From: Madurella fahalii
Taxonomy: Eukaryota; Ascomycota; Sordariomycetes; Sordariales
Assembly: GCA_029876055.1 (NCBI GenBank)
Contig: CM056877.1
Span: 3,720,001 to 3,784,000 of the forward strand
DNA: 64,000 nt
Reading direction: 5' to 3'
Shown piece after piece: positions 1-10,881 of the stretch (position 1 is the stretch's first letter; every line of letters starts with the position of its first letter). The notes under the pieces were generated by a model. The model worked only from the letters and a program-made list of their open reading frames with translations. It had not been told where the DNA came from and made no database searches. The translations under genes were made by a program, and so were the position numbers.

Positions 1-984
1 GGTTTCGGGACTTGTCCGCCATCGGCAGTCCTTAGGCCGTGTTAAACCCGCCAGCATGGATCCTTCGACGTTTTCGTCGATGGTAAATGCGTGAACCTTC
101 CGAGGGCTTGCAGATCGGGAAAACAACAGCAGGGCCAGTTCAGCCCAATAACTCCGCATTATGATCGACCTGCTCGGCGAGACTCGCGCTCAATGTCTCG
201 ACCCGGATCACCTCCGTCCCCAGTTTAATTGCCCAATACAGGCAAGCGGTCTCGAGGACAAGAGGAAAAGAAACAAACTCGCCGACGCCGCAACGACCCG
301 CAATGCAGGGGCAGACACCGAAGCCCATTGCGCCAAGCCAATACAGGAACACATAGGATCAGCAAATCGCAGCTTTCCAGATGAGAGAGAGGTCACATCG
401 CCTTGCCCTGCAGCCGCCGCCACCCTTGCTTCGGGGAGCAAGGGGGTAGCACAGCTGGAAAGCTTAACTCATCTTCTAATCCGGCCGGAGAAGCGCCATG
501 GGGCTGCCGCCATGTAGGTCCGACCACAGAGTCTGGCCCAACAGCGTTGCTGGGCGTGCCGGTCACTATCGACCATATTGAACGGCAATCAAGCCACACA
601 TCTCCTTTAGCCGCCAAATCACCGGCTCTATCGGTTGCGAGTGTAGAGTGCCCTACATGCGCGCTGTGTGACTATTATACCCCCTGTCTATGGTTCTCGC
701 ACCCTACAGTATTCCCCGACGGGGCCCTGTCCCCGGGCATGTAGGCCAGCAGACGGCGAGCGGGTGGTATCACGGGTCCCGAGCCCATGTCTTGCCGTTT
801 GGTACCCTCTGCCAGCGAGGGCTGGGAAACTTCTTATAAAGGGATCTGCCTCCCGAGTCCGATTCCTGCTCCCCTCTCCACTCCAGTGCCCAAGGTGCCC
901 ATCCACTCGTTCTTGTCACTCGCTACTTGCCCACCCTCAACAGCCCGTCCGGTCATCGCCCTTCAAACAAACACGATATCCAAC
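1..984. other. Gene-free 5' stretch upstream of the wall-protein gene
   Basis: No coding region could be supported on either strand. The open frames here are short, overlap one another on both strands and resemble nothing I recognise. The last 150 bases form the promoter and leader of the plus-strand gene that starts at 985, with a TATA-like box and a pyrimidine-rich tract around 866-885. Confidence 0.5.
835..840 (+). promoter_or_regulatory. TATA box of the GPI-anchored protein gene
   Basis: A perfect TATAAA lies 145 bases before the ATG at 985 and is followed by a C/T-rich stretch typical of fungal transcription starts. Assignment rests on motif and spacing only. Confidence 0.5.
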
Positions 985-1707
985 ATGAAGACCACAGCTG
1001 TTGCTCTTGTTGCCCTCGCGGCCCGCGCCGCCGCTCTCGCTGGGGGAGTGCAGGTAGGCGTTGGTGCCGACGTCGATGTTGGCGTCGGCGTTGGCGCTGA
1101 CGTCGGTGCCGACGTCGGTGTTGGAGTTGGAGTTGGCGTTGGCGTTGGCGTCGGAGGCAGCGGCAGCGGCAGCGGTGGCGTCGGCGTCGGTGTCGGCGCC
1201 GACGTTGGCGTTGGAATCGAGCACGGTGGTGAAAACAGCGGTGCCGCTGCCACCCAGCCCTACCCGACCTGGAAGCCTCACCCGCCCAAGTGGACTACGA
1301 GCACTGTCTGGGCCACTAGCGTCCAGACCATCACCAGCTGCCCTCCTGCCGTCACCAAGTGCCCGTTCGACCACACCGTTGTCACCACGGTCACCATCCC
1401 CGTCAGCACAACCGTCTGCCCCGTGACCGACATCGAGACGGACAGCCCTCCCCCTCCCGCTACCACGCAGGCCCCGCCCCCCGTGGCCACGAGCGTGACC
1501 TGGGCTCCGCAGCCGCCTGCCAGCTCCGAGTCTCCGGCGCCTCCTCCCCCCGTCGTCACTCCCTCCTTCACCAAGTCTATCGGCACCATCACGCCTCCCT
1601 CCAAGACATCGTCCTACCCGCCTATCGTCACGGCCGGCGCCGCTCAGAACGCTCAACGCGCTGGCGGTGCTCTTGTGGCCATTGCCGTCGCCGCTGTCCT
1701 TCTCTGA
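985..1707 (+). CDS. Secreted GPI-anchored Gly/Val/Ala/Asp-repeat cell-wall protein
   Basis: Single-exon gene of 240 aa. Residues 1-19 form a signal peptide (MKTTAVALVALAARAAALA). Residues 20-75 are a low-complexity block of alternating Gly and Val with periodic Ala-Asp pairs and a short Ser-Gly run. Next comes a Thr/Val/Cys module with three Cys in a TSCPP...KCPFD...TVCP arrangement, as seen in many fungal wall proteins. A Pro/Ser/Thr-rich stalk follows, then a hydrophobic C-terminus (GGALVAIAVAAVLL) behind small residues, fitting a GPI-anchor signal. The start at 985 is preferred over in-frame upstream codons because only it gives a signal peptide at the N-terminus. Role inferred: structural or adhesive wall protein. 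No enzymatic domain is visible. Confidence 0.8.
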   Translation: MKTTAVALVALAARAAALAGGVQVGVGADVDVGVGVGADVGADVGVGVGVGVGVGVGGSGSGSGGVGVGVGADVGVGIEHGGENSGAAATQPYPTWKPHPPKWTTSTVWATSVQTITSCPPAVTKCPFDHTVVTTVTIPVSTTVCPVTDIETDSPPPPATTQAPPPVATSVTWAPQPPASSESPAPPPPVVTPSFTKSIGTITPPSKTSSYPPIVTAGAAQNAQRAGGALVAIAVAAVLL

Positions 1708-2906
1708 GTCTCCTTGTCCGCGGAAATCAGGAGTTCATGAGCTACGGGGTCTTCGGATACAGGTGCATTTAGCCATGAAGTGGAAATGGGGTCGAACAGG
1801 AGTAGCATGGTGGTCTAGCACTGGATCGGAAATGCCCCGGGGAACAGCAATGGAACATTCACGACGGCGCCTTGTCAATTTGCCCGAGGAGAGGACGTAG
1901 ATTTTTTCTGGACTATCTCTAGGTACCTAGTCATAGTTGGCCATGAGCCAGGCCCCCGAAATTTGGGAGTTGGCACTAGTGAGGTTATAATCAGTTTCTT
2001 GGCCTAATACCCTTCGATTCACATTCAAGCATTAGCGATCGAACTTGCAATCGACTTTCATGGGTGACTGTAAAACTAGAGAGAAACTCGACCCAACGGA
2101 CGATATTGCAAATACTCTGAGTAGTTCTGTCAAACAGCCCTACAGTACAACAGTTGGCCCTCAAAGTTGCTCCTTGGAAGAAACACCACGAAGTGGCGCG
2201 ATGCCCAGCTAGTTTCCTATTTTGCTGGCCATTATCCGCGCCGCCCCCGCAATCAATAAACGGGCATCCATCCCGTTCCACACCAATAATACGCACCGCC
2301 TTTCGGGCAACCCAACATCACTGCTGTACAACAGGTGTCAGGCAGAGAAGGCATAATCCCGTATATTGCTCACACTCTTTACGGGAGGCGTAGGCAATAT
2401 ACTTAGACTCAACCACGTTAAAATAGGCACCCATTTTTGCTTCGATTGACGAACGAATCAGGGTCTGACTGCGCGCCTACCGGTGGCAAACTCAAAAACA
2501 AACCGAGCGTCATTGAATGTAGCCGGATAGATTGCGCCAAGGAGCTGTTGGACTCATGATGTTAGGTCCCGGCCCAGTTTTTTGCTCTCCCAAGCGGATG
2601 GAAAACGCACCCGCTGTCGGTTTAATATATGCTTCGAGTCAACACGAGCATGCGGGAAGGCGGAGGGGCGGCAATCGCGTAGCTCTGATCGGCTGAGGCT
2701 GATACTACCGTATCATTTACCCTGGGGCCCATCCAGCATGCTTGCCGCACGTTGTGACGCAGTCGAGAGGGACTGAGGACACCGTGAGCATACGATCCGC
2801 GAGTACCACCACGTCTGCCAAGCGCGGAACGTACCTGCACATGTAGAATATGACCGGACCGCTCGTCAACAGACATGCCGTTCGTCCCGACAAGAGTAGG
2901 CCTCCG
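1708..2906. other. Intergenic region with no recognisable gene
   Basis: It lies 3' of the wall-protein gene and 3' of the CENP-O gene, so it should hold the two 3' untranslated regions. Open frames here are short and mutually overlapping. I see no splice-supported coding sequence, repeat or RNA gene. Confidence 0.5.
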
Positions 2907-3992
2907 TTAAACCATTGCCGCCAGCCGTCTCGCCACGTCATCGACCCTTACCGCGCCGCCAAGCAGCTCCCTCCCGGCCTCGCGATCCCGCCCGTTCTCA
3001 CCGACCACCACCAGCTTGACAATCTCCCCGTCGTCGCCCATAACCAGCCTCCCGGTGCGCCCGTCGGCCCACTCGATGGTGATATGCTTGGCCTCGGCAT
3101 CGGCAGGCGTGATATCCACAAGCCGATTCGGCAGGGGCTGTCGTGCCGATGCCTCTCCCTCCCCCTCCACACCCCCCTCCGCACCCCCATCCTCATCACC
3201 GCCCGCGCCCTTCCGTCCCCCCAGCCCCGCCGCCTTCCTCAGCTCAGCCACCACTCCAAGCCGGTGGTGATACCTGACGACCTCGCGCCGCAGCGCGCGT
3301 GCGAACCTCGCCAGGTCCTGCGTCTTCCGCGGCTCCGTCTTCTTCTTCCCCTCCTTGTTGCTAGACGGCGCGGCCAGGTACCGCGCGGCCAGCCCCGCGA
3401 GCGAGATGCACGCCGGCAGGGTGTGCCTGTGCACGCGCAGCCACGTCTTCCCCGCCCTGTCTCTGCCGCCGCCGCCGCCGCCGTCTCCGTGAGCTTCGTT
3501 TTGGTGGCCGTACGGCCGGTTCAGCAGGACGTAGTACGGCCGCAAGAACTTGCCCCGGCTCACTACCTCGATGCGCAGGCCCAGGATGGCGCCGCCGTCG
3601 ACCGCCTTCGGGTCCGGGTCCCGCGCGCGAAAGGTGGTGATGCTGGCGCACGCGCGATAGAGGCATTGTTGGGTGTGGGCTTGTTGGAGGGCTGAGTGGG
3701 CGAGGAGGGATTTCTTGGTAGCGGGGGTGACGGTGGTTTTGGTGTTGTTATTGTTGTTGTTCAACGGCAAGGTGAGTGTTGGTTGGGGGTTGTCTTGTGA
3801 TGTGAGGAGCTGGAGGGTGGAGGGCGCAGTGATAAGGGTTGATACATGGAGGCGGAGTTGTTTCTTAAGGGAGGCAGCTTTTGGGAGTGTCAGCAATATT
3901 GAGATCGATCAAAAACGTGCTGTGTGTGAGAGCAGGTGGAGCTTACCTCTTGCTTGGAGATGTTCAATCTCATCGTCGAGACTTGACGCCAT
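2907..3992 (-). CDS. mcm21: Kinetochore protein CENP-O / Mcm21 (COMA complex)
   Basis: Two exons: 3992-3947 and 3877-2907, with a 69-nt intron (GTAAGC...AAAAG). The joined product is 338 aa. The short first exon encodes MASSLDDEIEHLQAR, a coiled-coil start continuing into AASLKKQLRLHVS. Residues of about 85-125 carry the CENP-O signature (YRACASITTFRARDPDP, then a GLRIEV segment), which I recognise from fungal Mcm21 proteins. A poly-Asn run (about residues 52-57), poly-Gly and an acidic Gly/Glu-rich spacer interrupt less conserved parts. Family role: with Ctf19/CENP-P, Okp1 and Ame1 it forms the inner-kinetochore COMA complex that links centromeric nucleosomes to the outer kinetochore. The extended start is preferred because the intron joins in phase and restores the coiled coil. 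Confidence 0.85.
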
Positions 3993-4960
3993 CTCTCACA
4001 CAGAATGTCAATCGCGTCCAGGGAGGGTGTTCTTGATGTTGGATTACAATGGATCACGTAATACAGTGAGATACCGCGACACAAACAGCCAATTTGAATT
4101 GCGCTGATTCAGGGGTTGAATGCAGGTTGATAAAAAGGTCACTTGAGGACGAGGGGGTTGGAATGTTTTGTTTACACGACAGTGAGACGGCCCTGTCAAC
4201 GACGCCGCTGAGCTTGGCGCACAGGTGACCGGCTTTGCTGTGATGGGCTTGGCAGATGTGGTCTTGGCAGCCTCATGCAAGGCCCCACAGAACAATCGAA
4301 GCTTGTGAAACTGGATCGCAAGCAGAAAAAGCCAACAGCCTCCACATGATAAAACGATTGTACTAGCTCCGAGTCGGGATATCGAGTACACGCAGTCCTA
4401 GTGGCACTCCCATTCCCTACTATTGCACGTTACATAAGACAATGTCCTCTACTGTATACGTAGCTTCAGACAACACTAGGCAAGATGTCAGAGTTGCTGA
4501 GACGTTTCGCCACTAGGCGCAGAGGCCACGGTTGCAGCTTACACGCGCTAGCTACCCCACCATCCAACAGCAAGCCCCAGGCCAGCGGGGCTCCTCAGCC
4601 CAGGGGTTGCCTCCGAGCTGCCGGGTCCCTGAGCGGCACAGCCAGGCCACTCACTGCCAGTCGCTGGATTTTCCCGCGTCCGTTGCGACGTCCAAAGGCC
4701 ACCTTGGAGCTCAGACGCCCGTCGATCACAAGACCCCGCGACTTTCTTGTCTCTCGTTAACCGTTGTCTTCAAAGCCTAATGCTTAACCCGAATTGTTTG
4801 CTACTTCAGTCCGTTCTCGTCTAAGCACACCCAAGTACACTCTCTGAGCCCTCGAGACTGCGCAAATCTGTTCTTGGGACGTCCCGCCCGCTGTCCGATC
4901 CGCAGACACCCTTGAGGCTCCAAGAAACCACCACCGATCGCACATACATTAGATTTACCT
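3993..4960. other. Divergent promoter region between mcm21 and the acetyl-CoA transporter gene
   Basis: About 970 bp separate the two divergent start codons. A C/T-rich leader lies before 4961. The short open frames at 4044-4391 (minus) and 4485-4780 (plus) have no recognisable content and were not called. Confidence 0.5.
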
Positions 4961-6706
4961 ATGGGTGCCAAGTCTCGTCGCGCCAAATCGCCGACGACTC
5001 AGAACAGTTCGCTCGGGTCCGCCCGCGGATCCGGGAGGGACAGTAACGGCCACGCCGCAATGACTACCAAGACCGAGCTACAGCGGCGGAACATATCGCA
5101 GGAGAACTCGTCGCCGGAAGGCGCCGCGGCGAACCTGATGGCGCGCGACTCGTTCTCGCTCGACGATCCCGTGCCCAAGACGCCCACGGTGAACAACCAT
5201 GGCTTCTTCGAACTACCCAAGAAAGACCAGAGGAATTTTGGCCTACTGGTCCTCCTGTACTTCCTCCAGGGCATCCCGCTGGGCTTGGCTACGGGGTCCG
5301 TTCCCTTCCTATTAAAGAATCACATGTCGTACGGCGAGATCGGCATCTTCAGCCTGGCCTCGTACCCCTACTCGCTGAAACTCTTCTGGAGCCCGATCGT
5401 GGATGCGGTATGGAGTCCCAAGGTCGGTAGGAGGAAGAGCTGGATCCTGCCCATCCAGCTGCTGTCGGGGATAGGCATGCTGTGGCTGGGGTCAAAGGTG
5501 GAGGGCATGATGGAGTTGACGGGCAAGCCCGGCGGCCCTACCGTCTGGGGTTTCACCGGCTGGTGGTTCTTCCTGGTGCTCATGTGCGCCACGCAGGATA
5601 TTGCCGTTGACGGCTGGGCGCTCACGCTGCTGACACCGGCAAACATCTCGTATGCCTCGACCGCGCAAACCGTCGGCCTCACCGCCGGCCAGTTCCTCTC
5701 CTACACCGTCTTCCTGGCCTTCTACTCCAAGGATTTCGCCAACCGGTGGTTCCGCACCGAGCCCCTCGAGCATGGCCTGATGAGCCTGGGCGGCTACCTC
5801 ACATTCTGGGGATGGGCCTACATCGCCGTGACCATCGGCCTGGCCTTCCTCAAGCGGGAGGAGAAGACCAAGAACGAAGACGGCATCTGGGACGTCTACA
5901 AGATCATGTGGGGCGTCCTCAAGCTCAAGAACATCCAGACCATCATCCTCGTCCACCTCATCGCCAAGATCGGCTTCCAAGCCAACGACGGCGTCACCAG
6001 CCTCAAGCTCCTCGACAAGGGCTTCGGCACCGAGAACATGGCCCTGACCGTCCTCATCGACTTTCCCTTCGAGATCGGCCTCGGCTACTACGCGGGGAAA
6101 TGGTCCCAGCAGTTCACGCCGATGCGCCTCTGGTGCTGGGGGTTCGCGGGCCGCCTGGCCGCCGCGCTCCTGGCGCAGTTCATCGTCTCCATCTTCCCCG
6201 CCAGCGGCGCCGTCAGCGCAAGCTACCTCCTGGCCGTCATCGCCCAGCACGTCTTCTCCACCTTCACCAACACGGTCATGTTCGTCGCCGTGGCCGCCTT
6301 CCACGCCCGCATCGCCGACCCCGTCATCGGCGGTACCTACATGACCCTGCTCGCCACCGTGTGCAACCTCGGCGGTACCTTCCCGCGCTTCTTCGTCCTC
6401 CGTCTCGTCGACGCCTTCACCAGCGCCACCTGCATCCCCAGCCCGCACCCGGAGAAGCTCGAGCTCGCCCCCGGCCACCGCGCCGTGACCTCGCCCTTTA
6501 GCTGCGCCGTCCAGGCCGACAAGGAGCGCTGCCTCGCCGGCGGCGGCACCTGCGAGATGCAGCGCGACGGCTACTACCTCGTCAACATCATCTGCGTGCT
6601 CATCGGCGTCGTCACCTTCGTCATGTACATCCGCCCCAAGGTGTTGCAGCTCCAGGCGTTACCGCTCAGGGCGTGGCGCCTCTCATCTTCCCCTTCGAAA
6701 CTCTGA
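4961..6706 (+). CDS. Acetyl-coenzyme A transporter, SLC33A1/AT-1 family (MFS-like)
   Basis: Single-exon gene of 581 aa. A basic, Ser-rich cytosolic N-terminus of about 85 residues precedes a membrane domain of roughly ten to twelve helices. Family hallmarks are LLYFLQGIPLGLATGSVPF in the first helix, SYPYSLKLFWSPIVDAVW, the ATQDIAVDGWALTLL segment, and GGTYMTLLATVCNLGGTFP near the C-terminal end. A Cys-containing luminal loop follows. Known family role: import of acetyl-CoA into the endoplasmic reticulum lumen, allowing lysine acetylation of secretory proteins; budding yeast has the orthologue YBR220C. Length matches the family. Third codon positions are strongly GC-rich, as in neighbouring genes. 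Confidence 0.9.
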   Translation: MGAKSRRAKSPTTQNSSLGSARGSGRDSNGHAAMTTKTELQRRNISQENSSPEGAAANLMARDSFSLDDPVPKTPTVNNHGFFELPKKDQRNFGLLVLLYFLQGIPLGLATGSVPFLLKNHMSYGEIGIFSLASYPYSLKLFWSPIVDAVWSPKVGRRKSWILPIQLLSGIGMLWLGSKVEGMMELTGKPGGPTVWGFTGWWFFLVLMCATQDIAVDGWALTLLTPANISYASTAQTVGLTAGQFLSYTVFLAFYSKDFANRWFRTEPLEHGLMSLGGYLTFWGWAYIAVTIGLAFLKREEKTKNEDGIWDVYKIMWGVLKLKNIQTIILVHLIAKIGFQANDGVTSLKLLDKGFGTENMALTVLIDFPFEIGLGYYAGKWSQQFTPMRLWCWGFAGRLAAALLAQFIVSIFPASGAVSASYLLAVIAQHVFSTFTNTVMFVAVAAFHARIADPVIGGTYMTLLATVCNLGGTFPRFFVLRLVDAFTSATCIPSPHPEKLELAPGHRAVTSPFSCAVQADKERCLAGGGTCEMQRDGYYLVNIICVLIGVVTFVMYIRPKVLQLQALPLRAWRLSSSPSKL

Positions 6707-7209
6707 AAAGCGGTCGCGTCTCACCACCACCGTGACCCCGCAACGTGTTGGAAGGGCGCCCATGTGGAAGCACCGGCTCTGTCCTTTTGTATATCAGCGT
6801 ATATATAGAAAGAGCAATGCGTATCCATCTCCGATGATCTAGTAAACAGCCCCCGAGTGCTAGTGATACATCGTGCCAAAGTTACGAGATGTAAACTACC
6901 TTAACCATAGCGTTGGTAGAATGGTTATTTTTCTTCCTATATTGGCTACAGCGATGAGCCGCGTTAACAATCATCACTTGACTAATCACCCAGTAGAAGA
7001 GCGTTTCTCGGAGACGGGCGTTTTATCATTGCGGGTTTTAAGCGCAAGCTGTCTATCGGACGTCGTCAAAAGAGCTTGCCTGGATCCCTCGGGACCGGAA
7101 GCTCCCAATTCGACTACCTGAATCCTCTCTCGAGCCATCCGTGATCTCTACGTGCCTAATCTTCAAGGCCAATTCATCGCATTGATCGTCCGTAGATCTG
7201 TGATGGCGA
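6707..7209. other. Convergent intergenic region
   Basis: It holds the 3' ends of the acetyl-CoA transporter gene (plus) and the DEAD-box helicase gene (minus). It is more AT-rich than the flanking coding sequence, with a TATA-rich patch near 6790-6810. No gene was seen. Confidence 0.5.
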
Positions 7210-9261
7210 CTACCAGGTAGAGCTAGGCTCTTCCTCCGGCTTGAAGGCCGCGGCGCCCCAGGCATCGCCACCAATGCCACCGTTCGCATCACCGTGATCC
7301 GCACCGCCGTTGTTCGCGTCCCGGCTATCGCCTTGGCCAGCGCCAGCAGCCTCATTCTCGTCGAAGTCTGACTCAGTCTCGAACTTCAGATTCTCCGCCG
7401 TCGCGCCCTCCGGGACGTACGGCTGCAGGAAGTCGGGAATCTCTTGCTTGGTCTCCATCAGAGTCCGAGTCAAGACCGAAGCGATCGGCTCATCTCGCTC
7501 GGAATAGAACGAGGAAGCAAGGCCACGATGGCCAATGCGTCCAGTGCGACCTGTAATAGTGAGAAGACGCCGAGCAAGATGCAGAGCACAAATAGACTTA
7601 CCAATGCGATGCGTGTACTCTTCGATTCCTCCATGCATCATAGAGGGAAGGTCGTAGTTGATGACGTGCATGACATTGCGCACGTCAATACCGCGAGCCG
7701 AGACTCCCGTGGCGATGAGGATGGGACATTCGCCGCTGCGGAATGCGCGCATGGCAGCTTCGCGCTCCTTCTGGTTGCGGTCCGCGTGGATCGCGGTGCA
7801 CGGCATGCCCAGGTTGAACAAGAAGTCATCCAACTCGTCAGCCGTGCGCTTGTTGTTTACAAAGATGATAGTACGCGTCGGCGGCAGCGAGCGGATGAGG
7901 TCGATGAGGGCCTGCTTCTTCATGGAAGGGTTGACGTAGATCACATTTTGCTTGATGTTCTCGTGGGAGCTGCCAGCACGACCAACACGCAGTCGAACAT
8001 GAGTCTCGGCTAGATGGGTCTTGGCTAGGTCGCGAGCTGCCTTTGGGAAAGTGGCAGAGAAAAGCATGTAATTGATGTTGCCCTCCTCCTGCTCTGCGTA
8101 GAACAAGTTAGAACATGACAGCTTCCTCGCCGCGCATTTGGAATTGGAACTTACCACCACCGGACAAGATCTTATTGAAATCATCCTTCCAGTCATCTTG
8201 CAACATCTCATCGGCCTCATCAATGACCATGTAGCGCAGACGACGGAGAGTCAGAGTGGCGGGCGAGTCAATAAAATCAATCAGGCGACCGGGAGTGGCC
8301 ACCAAGACATCGCAACCCTTGTGGAGCTGCATCGCCTGCTCCTTGCGGGATCCGCCGCCGTAGACCACGCATGGGCGAAGCATGGTGCGGTAGCAGAACT
8401 TCCGGGCCTCGTTGAAGATTTGAACAGCCAGCTCACGGCTGGGGCAAACAATGACCACCAGGGGCTCGGCGCGGGTGGGATTGTCAATTCCCTCGCGGTA
8501 GGTGGCAGGGTTCGGGCGTGGTGCCGCCAACTTCCTGGCCTTGCCCATGAGTTTGTTGAGGATCGGGATCAGATATGCGGCGGTCTTGCCGGAGCCTAGC
8601 AGAAGTTGTCAGGAGCAAAAAGATCAAGTGAGCGAGCAAAGGGTTACTCACCAGTCTGCGCGATGGCGATCACATCGTATCCCATGTGGATGGCTGGGAG
8701 ACAATAGCGCTGGATGGGAGTGGGAGTCAAATATCCAGCGAGCTCGACGTTCTTGAGCATCGCCGGGTGAAGGCCGGCATCCTGAAACTTGGCGATGGGC
8801 TCAACACGAGCAGGGCCTTCTTGATAGAGTTGGATCGAGGTAATCCTGAATTTTCCACTTTAGCAAACAGTTTCTGTGTCATAATAATGGCCAGCTTACT
8901 TGCTGAAATCAATACCCTGCCCGGTACGATTTCCCGGCTCGCCAAACAGTTGCTTTTCCAGAGCAGGGTGTTCCGGGCCAATGTCGCCCTCCTCACCGTC
9001 CCACTCGTAGACCGCAGCGTTGCCCTCCCATTCGTGGGTGGTCTCGCCTCCGAGCGCTTCATAGTCATAAGCGGTGGGAGGAACCCAACCATCAACGGGC
9101 TTGGGGAGCTCCCGACGAGTGTTGCCATTGCAGGCATTGCCGTTGATACCGTTGTCATTGTTCTCGAGGACCTCGCGGAGTCCGGAAGTGTTAAACGCAC
9201 CTGCGACCTCACCGCCGCGAAGCGCAGAAGTCTTACCTGGACCCCAGTCTTGATCAGCCAT
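7210..9261 (-). CDS. DEAD-box ATP-dependent RNA helicase, VASA/Ded1-like
   Basis: Five exons: 9261-8900, 8845-8652, 8595-8155, 8093-7602 and 7550-7210. All introns are 44-61 nt and the product is 609 aa. An acidic, Asn/Gly-rich N-terminus leads to the Q motif (PTPIQ near residue 166), motif I AQTGSGKT (about 183), motif Ia PSRELAVQ, TPGRL, motif II DEAD (about 315), motif III SAT, motif IV IIFVNNK, motif V ARGID, and motif VI HRIGRTGRIG split across the last intron. The acidic C-terminus ends in Trp, as in VASA proteins. Role: ATP-dependent RNA remodelling, probably in translation or RNP regulation. The last intron is 51 nt and in frame, so retention would add 17 residues between HRIG and RTGR. 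Ded1/DDX3 is the nearest alternative class. Confidence 0.87.
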
Positions 9262-10881
9262 GACGAGAGTGAGGGGCTCGAAGTTTCTGTAAAGGAAATA
9301 TTAGCATTTGATTGATTCTTGACGGCTAACGCGAAGATGGCGGCAGGAACAAAGGCACGAGGAACCGGTGTCTCATAGGAACCAGGAGGATATGAAGATG
9401 CAGGAATGAAAAGAACGCGTCAACGAGAACCCCGCAGAGATGAATACCTGCCGATGACTGCTCACACAGAAGATGGAGCGAGCTGGGGAAGATTCTTGTT
9501 GAAGGAGATGAGTCTGAAGGAACAGAAGGAACGGGAGATTTTCAAACGGGTTGACGAAGAGTGAGCAAGAAGCAGCCGCGGGATGGCACCTCCGGGAAGG
9601 AGGGAGTCAGTCTTGGAAGGACCAACAGGCTGCGAAGAGGCAGGTGGGGTAGAGAGATGACAAGGTGCCTTGCCCGCCAGAAGAAAGCGACTGCAGTGGG
9701 GAGTACTTTCTCTCTCGATGGAAGGGCAAACCGCAACTCTCGATGAATGTAGGCGGCGAGAACGTGTCGGTCAAGATCGCTCGACCAACGGAAAAAATTG
9801 CAACGGTGAAAAGGCGGAAAGGGAGGCAGGCCGACCATTAAGCAAGGGTGCTAGGGATCTTGGATGCTTACCGTTTGCGAACGCAGCAGAGGGTGTGATA
9901 ACTCAGTTTGGATGTCGCAGCCGGCCAGAAGGGAAGGGCGGCGGTGACGGGTGCGTATGGTAGGAAGAAGAAGAGGAGAGAGAAAGGCAGAAGAGGAGAA
10001 TTTATGCCCGCGCCGGGAGGGGAGACGCGTCGTCCAGAGCAGGCCGCGAAGAAAGCTGCCTGTTTCTAAACGAGTCGTGACTTGGCATAAAGAAATCGAG
10101 AGCGGGGGGGACCAAGCACAGCTGGATGCGCCTTGTAGTTGTTCCTGCCCCGGTTGAGCCGCAGACCGACTCGCATGCGGGTCCAGTCAGAGTCGGGAGC
10201 GGGGCATGAGACGGTCTGTGATGCTTGGTGATGATTGATAACAGGGGCTGCGGCTGATTAGGTGATAACAAGATATTGCGCAGGTGCAGACGACGACGAG
10301 TCTCGACCTAGAAGGAGGCTGCGAGTGAGCAGCGTACGGGTGGCGTGCGTTTGTTTTAGCATGGCTAATCTAGGGAGAATAACCATACGGCATCCCTTTG
10401 CGAAGACTTAGAATCAACCGTCATGTTTTCTTTGAACGTGGGCTTCAAGGGCGGAGATATAGGGTACTAGAAACCTAGGTACCGTCAAAGAATTAGGGGA
10501 AGGGCTGCGGTTATGCACCCGTCCCAGAAAGCCTTAGTGGCAGATAGAGACATCACAGCAGCCAGACCGTGAGACCAGACGGGCAGATGATGTAGGTCAG
10601 TCCTGTGAAGACTTGATTGCTCAGGTGTGATGCCCCTGAGACTAAGAGTCCCAAAGGGGCAATGTATATTTGGCAGTAAATAACATGTTATCACTGCCAG
10701 GGGCAACCGCAAATTAGCCCAGAGCTTCAGACAGTCCATTTCCAAAATCGAGTTGAAATAAAGGTCAAAGCCACATATAGAGGGCAGCCGCCCGATCGGA
10801 AGGGGTTGTACATACATATGAGAAACCGAGGTCACCATCCTCTTAAACGCCTTCCATCGAATAACCCGAACTCCGCAAATG
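9262..10881. other. Helicase 5' region with a probable leader intron; 3' region of IPI1
   Basis: No coding gene is supported. On the minus strand a good acceptor (TTTACAG at 9293-9287) sits 25 bases upstream of the helicase ATG, and a strong donor GTAAGC begins at 9871. A 585-nt intron in the 5' untranslated leader is therefore plausible but not proven. The open frames at 9542-10271 are mutually overlapping shadows. Confidence 0.4.

Noticed and set aside
937..1656. Minus-strand frame of 239 codons over the wall-protein gene
   Set aside because: It is a mirror frame generated by the Gly-Val coding repeat and has no start context or recognisable domain.
5492..6478. Long minus-strand frame of 328 codons
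   Set aside because: It is antisense to the acetyl-CoA transporter gene, is composed of Glu/Gly/Asp/Val repeats, and is caused by the GC-rich third codon positions of the real gene.
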